DNA of 9,122 nucleotides from UBA6136 sp964344495 (lineage in GTDB: Bacteria > Pseudomonadota > Gammaproteobacteria > Methylococcales > Methylococcaceae), in NCBI GenBank assembly GCA_964344495.1, contig CAYFNI010000090.1, forward strand, positions 1 to 9,122, written 5' to 3'. The notes under the pieces are model-generated. The model was not told the origin of the DNA and did no database searches. It saw only the letters and a list, made by a program, of their open reading frames with translations. The first letter of the stretch is position 1. Each line of letters starts with the position of its first letter. A program made the translations under genes and the position numbers. Of this stretch, positions 1 through 5,436 are shown one piece after another.

Positions 1-51
1 ACGACCTTTGCCTTCGGAGGGCAACACTCTATCCAACTGAGCTACGGGCGC
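1..51 (-). tRNA. tRNA-Arg (anticodon CCG), 3' part outside the window
   Basis: Read on the minus strand from 51 down, the sequence folds as the first two thirds of a tRNA. It shows a 7-base acceptor 5' strand (GCGCCCG), the TA linker, a D arm (GCTC, loop with GG, GAGT), and an anticodon stem TTGCC/GGCAA closing the 7-base loop CTCCGAA. The anticodon CCG (window 17-15) reads the arginine codon CGG. The variable loop begins at the window edge, so the T arm and the acceptor 3' strand are not visible. It lies 22 bases beyond the rep stop codon on the same strand, and has its own promoter-like sequence. Confidence 0.93.
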
Positions 52-61
52 GTGGGGCGCG

Positions 62-67
62 AGTATA
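62..67 (-). promoter_or_regulatory. Probable -10 box of the tRNA-Arg promoter
   Basis: On the minus strand this reads TATACT, one mismatch from the sigma-70 -10 consensus. It ends 10 bases before the tRNA 5' end. The bases between it and the tRNA are almost all G and C (CGCGCCCC), the GC-rich discriminator typical of stable-RNA promoters under stringent control. No good -35 box is seen at 16-18 bases; the region where it would lie is inside the last codons of rep. The -10 call is reasonable; the regulation is inferred from family knowledge. Confidence 0.55.
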
Positions 68-73
68 GCGGAA

Positions 74-2083
74 TCAGGAATCTTTTAACAGATTGCGGAG
101 TTGGGCCAGTGAGGCTTGCCCGCGTTCTTTCCGCACATCAGGGTCGAGCGCCTTGCGTGCAGCCCATTCGAGATCGGCTTCCGGCAATTCGTCCAGAAAT
201 CGGCTGGGTTGGCGGCTTTCCAGTTCTCCGCGGCGTTTGCGGTGGGTGCAATAACTGAGTGTCAGGTGCTGCTGCGCACGGGTGATACCGACGTAGGCCA
301 GCCGGCGCTCCTCCTCGATGCCGTTTTCCTCGATGCTGGCTTCGTGCGGCAACAGGTTTTCTTCCATCCCCACCAGATAGACGTAGGGAAATTCCAGTCC
401 CTTGGCGGCATGGAGGGTCATCAGGTTGACCCGATCACCCGCCTGTTCTTCCTGATTTCGGTCCAGCACGTCCAGCAGCATGATCTTGGCGACGACCTCC
501 GCGAGGCTTTTTTCCTGCTGCTCATCCTCACTGGAAATGCGCTTGAGCCAGTCCAGCAGCTCCCGCACATGCCCCATCTTGCGGCGGGCGGCTTCCTCGC
601 TGCTGGCGGTTTCGCGCAGCCAGCCCTCATAGTCGAGCGCCAGGATGAACGCATCGATGACAGCGAAGGTGTCGCCGCGCTGGCAGCGGTCTGCCACCTC
701 GTTGATACGGTCGCAGAAGTGCAGCAGCCGCTGGCGCGCCGAGTCGGCCAGTACGCTGTGCAGTCCCATCTCATGGCAGGCGGCAAACAGGCTGATGTGA
801 CGGCCATTGGCATAGGCGCCAAGCTTTTCCAGAGTCGTCGGCCCGATTTCCCGACGTGGGACATTGACGATGCGCAGGAAAGCGGCATCGTCGTCCGGGT
901 TCACCAGCAGGCGCAGGTAGGCGAGGATGTCCTTGACTTCGGTGTAACCGAAAAACGATTGTCCGCCACTGATGAAGTAGGGAATGCTGGCCTCGTGCAG
1001 GGCGGTCTCGAAGACCCGCGCCTGATGATTGCCGCGGTACAGAATGGCGTAATCCTGAAACCGGGAACCGTGCCGGAACTTGTGATGGATCAGGTCCGAG
1101 GCAATCTGCCGGGCCTCCAGTGTCTCGTCCTTGTGATGCAGTACACGCAACGGGTCGCCGGGGGCCAGGGAGCTCCACAGCCGTTTCTCGAACACATGCG
1201 GGTTATGGGCGATCAGCGCGTTGGCAACACCCAGGATGCGGCGGGTCGAGCGGTAATTCTGCTCCAGCTTGATGACTTCCAGCCGTGGGAAATCCCGCTG
1301 CAACTGCGCCAGGTTTTCCGGTTGGGCGCCGCGCCAGGAATAGATCGACTGATCGTCGTCCCCGACCACGGTGAAGCGGCCCAGCCGGCCCGCCAGCAGC
1401 TTGACCATCTGGTATTGGGTCAGGTTGGTGTCCTGATACTCATCCACCAGCAAATAGCGCAGTTTGTTGCGCCAGGCTTCAAGAATCTCCGGCTGCTGCT
1501 GGAACAGCAGGACGGGCTGCAGAATCAGGTCGTCGAAATCCACGGCGTTGTACGCTTTCATCTGCCGCAGGTACTGGGCGTAGAGCTCGGTCATGCCCGG
1601 CAGGCCTGATTCGCCCGCGTCGCCGACCGCCTCCGGCAACAAAAACAGATTCTTCCAACGGCTGATCTGCCCGCTGATGCGCTCGGCCTGATCCAGATCC
1701 CATTCCGGCCGGCCATGCTTGATCAATTCCTTGATCAACACCAGGCGATCGTGCTCATCGAAGATCGAGAGGGCCTGCTTGAATCCCAGCGCCTTGTGCT
1801 CCCGGCGAATGATCTCCAGCCCCAGCGCATGGAAGGTCGAGACCGTCAGCCCGCGCACGGCCCGGTCATCTACGATCCGTCCAACGCGGCTCTTCATCTC
1901 CCGTGCCGCCTTGTTGGTGAAGGTGACGGCAGCGATGTTGCGGGCCGGCAGCCCCTGCCGGATCAGGTGCGCGATTTTCTCGGTAATGACCCGGGTCTTG
2001 CCGCTGCCGGCGCCGGCCAGCACCAGCAGCGGCTTATCCACCTCGATGACGGCGGCATGCTGTTGGGGATTGAGTTGCGGCAC
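74..2083 (-). CDS. rep: ATP-dependent DNA helicase Rep (superfamily 1A, UvrD/Rep family)
   Basis: A 3'-to-5' single-stranded-DNA translocase and helicase. In E. coli, Rep travels with the replisome through DnaB, removes proteins ahead of the fork and supports PriC-dependent restart. All SF1A motifs are visible in order in the 669 residues: Q motif near Q8, Walker A AGAGSGKT (23-30), Ia TFTNKAAREM (54-63), II VDEYQDTN (213-220), III VGDDDQSIYSWRG (240-252), IV KLEQNYRS (272-279), V LMTLHAAKGLEF (554-565) and VI RRLAYVGITRAQ (593-604). Its length is close to E. coli Rep (about 673), and the C-terminal tail (ERGQASLAQLRNL) resembles the Rep tail rather than UvrD. The start is GTG, chosen because MPQLNPQQ aligns with the family N-terminus (MRLNPGQQ in E. 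coli). No Shine-Dalgarno sequence is evident, and the gene follows comM by 23 bases, so translation may depend on coupling. PcrA or UvrD is the alternative but fits less well. Confidence 0.96.
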   Translation of the reverse strand: MPQLNPQQHAAVIEVDKPLLVLAGAGSGKTRVITEKIAHLIRQGLPARNIAAVTFTNKAAREMKSRVGRIVDDRAVRGLTVSTFHALGLEIIRREHKALGFKQALSIFDEHDRLVLIKELIKHGRPEWDLDQAERISGQISRWKNLFLLPEAVGDAGESGLPGMTELYAQYLRQMKAYNAVDFDDLILQPVLLFQQQPEILEAWRNKLRYLLVDEYQDTNLTQYQMVKLLAGRLGRFTVVGDDDQSIYSWRGAQPENLAQLQRDFPRLEVIKLEQNYRSTRRILGVANALIAHNPHVFEKRLWSSLAPGDPLRVLHHKDETLEARQIASDLIHHKFRHGSRFQDYAILYRGNHQARVFETALHEASIPYFISGGQSFFGYTEVKDILAYLRLLVNPDDDAAFLRIVNVPRREIGPTTLEKLGAYANGRHISLFAACHEMGLHSVLADSARQRLLHFCDRINEVADRCQRGDTFAVIDAFILALDYEGWLRETASSEEAARRKMGHVRELLDWLKRISSEDEQQEKSLAEVVAKIMLLDVLDRNQEEQAGDRVNLMTLHAAKGLEFPYVYLVGMEENLLPHEASIEENGIEEERRLAYVGITRAQQHLTLSYCTHRKRRGELESRQPSRFLDELPEADLEWAARKALDPDVRKERGQASLAQLRNLLKDS

Positions 2084-2106
2084 GGGGCGTGGAGCTGTCT
2101 GACGGT

Positions 2107-3630
2107 TCAGGGACGGCTGCCCGGCGCAGCGCGGTCCAGCCGCCGGTAGCCGATGGCTTCACTCAGATGCGGCAAGGCGATGTCATTCGCACCGGCCAGG
2201 TCGGCAATGGTACGTGCCAGCTTCAGGATGCGATGGTAGGCGCGATGTGAGAGGCCAAGTTTATCCACGGCCTGTTCCAGCAGCCGGTGGCCGCTATCCT
2301 CCAGTACGCAGTCGCGCTTGACTTGCGGCGCCGACAGGCGCGCGTTCGGGCGGCCGGCACGGGCCAGCGCGCGCTGCCGGGCCGCCAGGACGCGGGCGCG
2401 GATCAGCGCGCTGCACTCCTCGCCGCCGGCTGCACCGCGGCGCAACACATCCTGGGCGACCCGGGGAACTTCGATGTGCATGTCGATGCGGTCGATCAGC
2501 GGGCCGGAAATGCGTCCCCGATAGCGCAGAATCTGATCCGGGGTGCAGCGGCAGCGGCCTGAACTATCGCCCAGATAGCCGCACGGGCATGGGTTCATGG
2601 CAGCGACCAACTGGAACTGGGCCGGAAAATCCACCTGACGGCTGGCGCGGGAAATGGTGATGCTGCCGGTTTCCAGCGGTTCGCGCAGCACCTCCAGCAC
2701 CTTGCGGTCGAACTCCGGCAGTTCGTCGAGAAACAGTACGCCGTGGGTGGCCAGCGAGGCCTCGCCCGGCTTGGGATTGCCACCACCGCCGACCAGTGCC
2801 GGCGCCGAGGCGGTGTGATGCGGCGCCCGGAACGGGGGCTGGCGCCAGCGGCGCGGATCGAACGGGGTATCGCTGATCGAGGCGATGGCTGCGCTTTCCA
2901 GAGCCTGCTCATCCGACAACGGTGGCAAAATGCCCGGCAAGCGGGCAGCCAGCATCGACTTGCCGGTGCCGGGCGGCCCCAGCATTAACAGGTTGTGGCC
3001 GCCGGCGGCGGCGATTTCCAAAGCTCGCTTGGCCTGAAAATGCCCATGTACATCGGCAAAATCTGCCAGACCCTCGCCGTCGGTGGCCGGTTGGGTGGTC
3101 GGTGCCGGGGTCAGGGGCCGCTGGCCGTTCAAGTGGGCGCAGACCTCCAGCAGGTGGCGTGCCGGCAGGATGGTGGCGCGTTCGACCAGGGCCGCTTCCT
3201 CGGCATTGGCGGTCGGGATGATCAGCGCCCGGCCCGCCTCGCGGGCTCGCAGGGCCACCGGCAGGGTGCCGGCGACCGGCCGCAAATCGCCGCCGAGGGA
3301 GAGTTCGCCGAGACATTCGACGCCGGTCAGGGCAGCCGCCGGGATCTGGCCCGAGGCCGCCAGAATGCCCAACGCGATCGGCAGGTCAAACCGGCCGCCT
3401 TCCTTGGGAATATCGGCCGGGGCCATGTTGACCGTGACCCGCTGCAGGGGGAACTCGAACTGGCAGTTCAGCAGGGCGCCCCGTACCCGGTCCTTGCTCT
3501 CCTTGACCGCCGCTTCAGGCAGACCGACGATGTTGAGGGCTGGCAGGCCGTTTGAGATGTGCACCTCGACAGTCACCAGCGGCGCGTCGATGCCTTGTCG
3601 ACCTCGAGTATGGACGATGGCGAGCGACAC
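2107..3630 (-). CDS. comM: ComM / YifB family AAA+ ATPase (Mg-chelatase-like)
   Basis: A hexameric AAA+ helicase that promotes branch migration of recombination intermediates. In Vibrio cholerae and Acinetobacter it is needed for efficient natural transformation, but it is also conserved in bacteria that do not transform. The 507 residues show an N-terminal Lon S16-fold region (about 20-140, with the block APADIPKEGGRFDLP at 70-84), Walker A GPPGTGKS (218-225), Walker B VLFLDELPEF (298-307), a cysteine cluster NPCPCGYLGDSSGRCRC (346-362; C348, C350, C360, C362) that could bind zinc, RISGPLIDRID (373-383), and the C-terminal Mg-chelatase helical domain (SHRAYHRILKLARTIADL, 461-478). Length matches the family. 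The start is GTG, supported by MSLAIVHTR, which matches family N-termini. It lies 9 bases after the ubiK stop with no visible Shine-Dalgarno. Its presence alone does not show that the organism is naturally competent. Confidence 0.96.
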   Translation of the reverse strand: MSLAIVHTRGRQGIDAPLVTVEVHISNGLPALNIVGLPEAAVKESKDRVRGALLNCQFEFPLQRVTVNMAPADIPKEGGRFDLPIALGILAASGQIPAAALTGVECLGELSLGGDLRPVAGTLPVALRAREAGRALIIPTANAEEAALVERATILPARHLLEVCAHLNGQRPLTPAPTTQPATDGEGLADFADVHGHFQAKRALEIAAAGGHNLLMLGPPGTGKSMLAARLPGILPPLSDEQALESAAIASISDTPFDPRRWRQPPFRAPHHTASAPALVGGGGNPKPGEASLATHGVLFLDELPEFDRKVLEVLREPLETGSITISRASRQVDFPAQFQLVAAMNPCPCGYLGDSSGRCRCTPDQILRYRGRISGPLIDRIDMHIEVPRVAQDVLRRGAAGGEECSALIRARVLAARQRALARAGRPNARLSAPQVKRDCVLEDSGHRLLEQAVDKLGLSHRAYHRILKLARTIADLAGANDIALPHLSEAIGYRRLDRAAPGSRP

Positions 3631-3639
3631 GGCTGACGG

Positions 3640-3891
3640 TCAGGCGTCCAGCAGCTGCTTTTCCAGTTCGGCTACGCGCGCCTCCAGCGCTTCGAGCTGT
3701 TCACGGGTCCGCGCCAGCACGCCGCGTTGCACGTCGAATTCTTCCCGGCTGACCAGGTTCATGCGGCTGAACGACGCTTGCAGAATGCCCTGAAAGGTAT
3801 TTTCAAGGTCGCCCTTGAGCAATTGCAGGTCGCCCGGTACGGCGCCCGCCAGTCGTTTGGCCAGTTCGGTGAGGAGAGGGGCTTCAAACAT
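3640..3891 (-). CDS. ubiK: Ubiquinone biosynthesis accessory factor UbiK (BMFP / YqiC family)
   Basis: A small protein that, in E. coli and Salmonella, helps ubiquinone synthesis under oxygen by working with UbiJ in the Ubi complex; it also has membrane-fusogenic activity in vitro. The 83 residues begin with an amphipathic helix (about 1-40). The family signature SRMNLVSREEFDVQRGVL lies at about 42-59 and is followed by a coiled coil (RTREQLEALEARVAELEKQ, about 61-79). It is shorter than the roughly 96-residue E. coli protein, having almost no tail after the coiled coil. The ATG start is preceded by AGGA at 8 bases, a good ribosome binding site and the only clear one among the three clustered genes. 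It is the first gene of the ubiK-comM-rep run. In many gammaproteobacteria ubiK and comM lie near glnK-amtB, which are absent here. Confidence 0.94.
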   Translation of the reverse strand: MFEAPLLTELAKRLAGAVPGDLQLLKGDLENTFQGILQASFSRMNLVSREEFDVQRGVLARTREQLEALEARVAELEKQLLDA

Positions 3892-3948
3892 GGGTGTGTT
3901 CCTGCTGCAAGAGGGGGGGTGTTGGCGGGCGAGGTTCGCCGCCCTGAA

Positions 3949-3954
3949 AGGATA
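3949..3954 (-). promoter_or_regulatory. Possible -10 box for the ubiK-comM-rep unit
   Basis: The minus strand reads TATCCT about 58 bases upstream of the ubiK start. A weak -35-like TTGGAC (minus strand of 3974-3979) lies 19 bases away, longer than ideal. The leader between it and ubiK contains a run of seven Cs and a short GGCGA/TCGCC inverted repeat (minus strand of 3928-3940). This is the best candidate in the 146-base divergent gap, but both boxes are imperfect. Confidence 0.3.
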
Positions 3955-3998
3955 GCAAGGGCCGCCTACCGGCGTCCAAAGACATCGGGCGCTTGGGG

Positions 3999-4004
3999 TA
4001 CACT
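3999..4004 (+). promoter_or_regulatory. Possible -10 box for the small gene at 4038
   Basis: TACACT, two mismatches from the sigma-70 -10 consensus, lies 33 bases upstream of the ATG at 4038. No clear -35 box is present at normal spacing. If it is used, the transcript would begin after the upstream in-frame TTG at 3993, which supports the ATG at 4038 as the start. Confidence 0.3.
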
Positions 4005-4037
4005 GATCGACCTTTCCATCTGCGATCGGTGCTGCGA

Positions 4038-4367
4038 ATGTCCGTTCCCCCTCGTCAACCGGCCGCCGAGGCGCCCTGGTACCGCATTGATCTCTCCGCC
4101 GACGCTTACGCGGGGGGCGAAGCTGACGTGCTGGAAAGTGCCTTTCGGCAGATCTACATCGCGTCGAATGGGCCGGAGGGTATGGCCATGCTCGGTGAGC
4201 GCCGTGATGACGGCTACAGCGTCTTTTTTACCCCCGCGTCCAGGGCCTATGCGCGCGCGCTGATTCAGGCCTATGCGGCAGTCCCCGTCGCGCGACCCAC
4301 CGGCGGCCGGTTTGAGTTGCGGGTGGGCGATGCCGCGCTGGCATTGGGCTTCGCCCGGGCATTCTGA
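4038..4367 (+). CDS. Hypothetical protein, 109 residues, not recognised
   Basis: I do not recognise this family. The predicted protein is small, soluble-looking and rich in Ala, Arg and Gly, with no signal peptide or membrane segment. It reads like folded protein: a possible strand YRIDLSADAY (15-24), a helix around VLESAFRQIYIAS (31-43), a strand-like DGYSVFFTP (57-65), a helix ASRAYARALIQAYAAVP (66-82) and a final strand FELRVGD. The alternation suggests a compact alpha/beta domain. ATG 4038 was chosen over an in-frame TTG at 3993, because the latter lies upstream of the likely -10 box. No convincing Shine-Dalgarno precedes either start. It is divergent from ubiK and convergent with the DUF2092 gene. 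The opposite strand also has an open frame here, but its product is low-complexity and overlaps the DUF2092 3' end. Confidence 0.6.
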   Translation: MSVPPRQPAAEAPWYRIDLSADAYAGGEADVLESAFRQIYIASNGPEGMAMLGERRDDGYSVFFTPASRAYARALIQAYAAVPVARPTGGRFELRVGDAALALGFARAF

Positions 4368-4407
4368 GGCTTTCCACATACCCGCCGCAGGGAGGCGGCT
4401 GACCGGC

Positions 4408-4429
4408 CTGAAAGCGAGGGCAGCTTCAG
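4408..4429. other. Inverted repeat between convergent genes
   Basis: CTGAAAGC (4408-4415) can pair with GCTTCAG (4423-4429), with one bulged A and a 7-base loop. It spans the stop codon of the DUF2092 gene and lies 41 bases past the stop of the plus-strand small gene. A second weaker stem (CCGCC 4382-4386 with GGCGG 4394-4398) lies just before it. Position suggests a transcription end for both converging genes, but neither side has a T-run, so it is not a standard intrinsic terminator. Confidence 0.3.
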
Positions 4430-5220
4430 TGTCCCTGAGCATTGACAGTGGGGGGTTGCCGCTCAAGCTCTCTCGGGAAAGGTATCTGGGTGGCGTTGGC
4501 TGGCCATTCGGGCCGAAACAGCGAATCCGGCAAGCGGGTCAGAAAATCCCAGTCGCTGAGGGTGGCCCGGTATTGAGGGGCATTCGGCTGGTTTTTGTAG
4601 GTGATGACCAGTTGCCGCAGCAGCGGTACTCGTCCCGCCTCGATCCAGATTTGCCAGTCCACCTGCGGGGTGACGAAGGCGAGCTGGGTGCATGGCGTGC
4701 CATCGACAAGGCTTTGCCCGACCAGAGCGCCGCGGGTATCCGGACGGATCAGCGCCCGGGCTACATCCAGATACAGCAGATCGGCCAGCGGCGGCGTGAA
4801 GTGCAGCGTGTGGCTCAGATAGTCGAGGGCCTTGTCGGTATGGCCGGAGAGTTTTTCCACGGCGTAGCTGTTGCGGCCCGGATCCAGCAGAGCGAGTTGC
4901 TGGCCGTCGAACCACAGCCGTTGCGTGCCCATGTCCCCAACCTGTTGGACATGCAGGCCATTGGGGCGGCGCAGGCTGATCTCGGCGAGGGCGGAACGCA
5001 AAATTTTCTGGCCGTCGGGCTGGCTGTCGTCGAACTGGATACGGGCCTTGAAGCTAAAGGACTTGGCCGCCTTCAGGTAGTCGCTCATGTCCTGCAGCAG
5101 GCGTTTGGCCTGGGCTTCAATTGGGGGCGGTGGAGCGGGCGCAGCCTGTGCCGGGTCCGCCTGAAAATTCAGGCCGAGCCCCAGGGTCAACAGTGCGCCG
5201 GCGCGGAGTAGCGTAAACAT
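4426..5220 (-). CDS. Exported DUF2092 family protein
   Basis: A predicted periplasmic protein of unknown function in the DUF2092 family, whose fold is thought to resemble the lipoprotein carriers LolA/LolB. From ATG 5220 the protein has 264 residues. A signal peptide is clear: Arg near the N-terminus, hydrophobic ALLTLGLGL, and a likely cleavage after AQA (about residue 26), then a proline-rich APAPPPP linker. Family-like features are WFDGQQLALLD (103-113), NSYAVEKL (117-124), PPLADLLYLD (143-152), VDGTPCTQLAF (172-182), DWQIWIEAGRVPLLRQ (188-203) and the C-terminal DWDFLTRLPDSLF (223-235). There is one cysteine and no lipobox. ATG 5220 is preferred over an upstream in-frame TTG at 5268, because GGGAGA sits 6-7 bases before it and the signal peptide follows directly. 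It is divergent from the MscS-like channel gene. Confidence 0.87.
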   Translation of the reverse strand: MFTLLRAGALLTLGLGLNFQADPAQAAPAPPPPIEAQAKRLLQDMSDYLKAAKSFSFKARIQFDDSQPDGQKILRSALAEISLRRPNGLHVQQVGDMGTQRLWFDGQQLALLDPGRNSYAVEKLSGHTDKALDYLSHTLHFTPPLADLLYLDVARALIRPDTRGALVGQSLVDGTPCTQLAFVTPQVDWQIWIEAGRVPLLRQLVITYKNQPNAPQYRATLSDWDFLTRLPDSLFRPEWPANATQIPFPRELERQPPTVNAQGH

Positions 5221-5277
5221 CCTGGATCTCCCGTGACGGTACGGTCCGGTTGGCCGGGCCGGGGTCAAATGAAACGC

Positions 5278-5283
5278 AGTATA
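5278..5283 (-). promoter_or_regulatory. Probable -10 box of the DUF2092 gene
   Basis: The minus strand reads TATACT, one mismatch from consensus and identical to the -10 proposed for the tRNA-Arg. At 17 bases upstream the hexamer is CTTCCC, a poor -35, so activation by another factor is possible. Confidence 0.45.
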
Positions 5284-5371
5284 AGGAAGTTTTCGGGGGC
5301 GGGAAGCGGCGGCGATCGCCAGAGCCGGTCTTGAGGCGTGGCCTGTGGCATCCGTTTAGGTGTCGCTGCGG

Positions 5372-5377
5372 TACACT
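5372..5377 (+). promoter_or_regulatory. Possible -10 box of the MscS-like gene
   Basis: TACACT in the context GGTACACT, the same eight bases as upstream of the small gene at 4038. No -35 near consensus is present at 16-18 bases. The leader to the ATG at 5437 would be about 50 bases. Confidence 0.35.
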
Positions 5378-5436
5378 CGCCCCGTTCGGCGGCATCGCCG
5401 CAATCCCTTTGTTGCTCTCTCATCGGCTGGGCCACT

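Larger units (their letters stand above)
5221..5436. promoter_or_regulatory. Divergent promoter region between the DUF2092 and MscS-like genes
   Basis: A 216-base gap with no credible gene. It contains outward-facing -10-like boxes: TATACT on the minus strand (5278-5283) for the DUF2092 gene, with a 5' leader of about 50 bases, and TACACT on the plus strand (5372-5377) about 60 bases before the MscS start. The two are nearly 90 bases apart, leaving room for a shared regulator site, although no clear operator palindrome was seen. Neither has a good -35 box. Confidence 0.45.

Noticed and set aside
1..51. tRNA-Arg as an attachment site for an integrated element
   Set aside because: tRNA genes are common integration sites, but the 3' end where integration occurs is outside the window and no integrase or repeated tRNA end is visible.
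116..1609. A 497-codon open frame on the plus strand, opposite rep
   Set aside because: It is fully antisense to rep, which has every helicase motif. Long antisense frames are expected in GC-rich genes, and its product shows no recognisable domain.
3966..4466. A 166-codon open frame on the minus strand, over the small gene
   Set aside because: It would overlap the 3' end of the DUF2092 gene on the same strand and its product is low-complexity without fold-like pattern; the plus-strand frame reads better. Some doubt remains because neither frame has a known homologue.
5344..5360. A TGGCA sequence resembling half of a sigma-54 promoter before the MscS gene
   Set aside because: The GC element at the required spacing is missing (GG instead), so it does not fit the GG-N10-GC rule.
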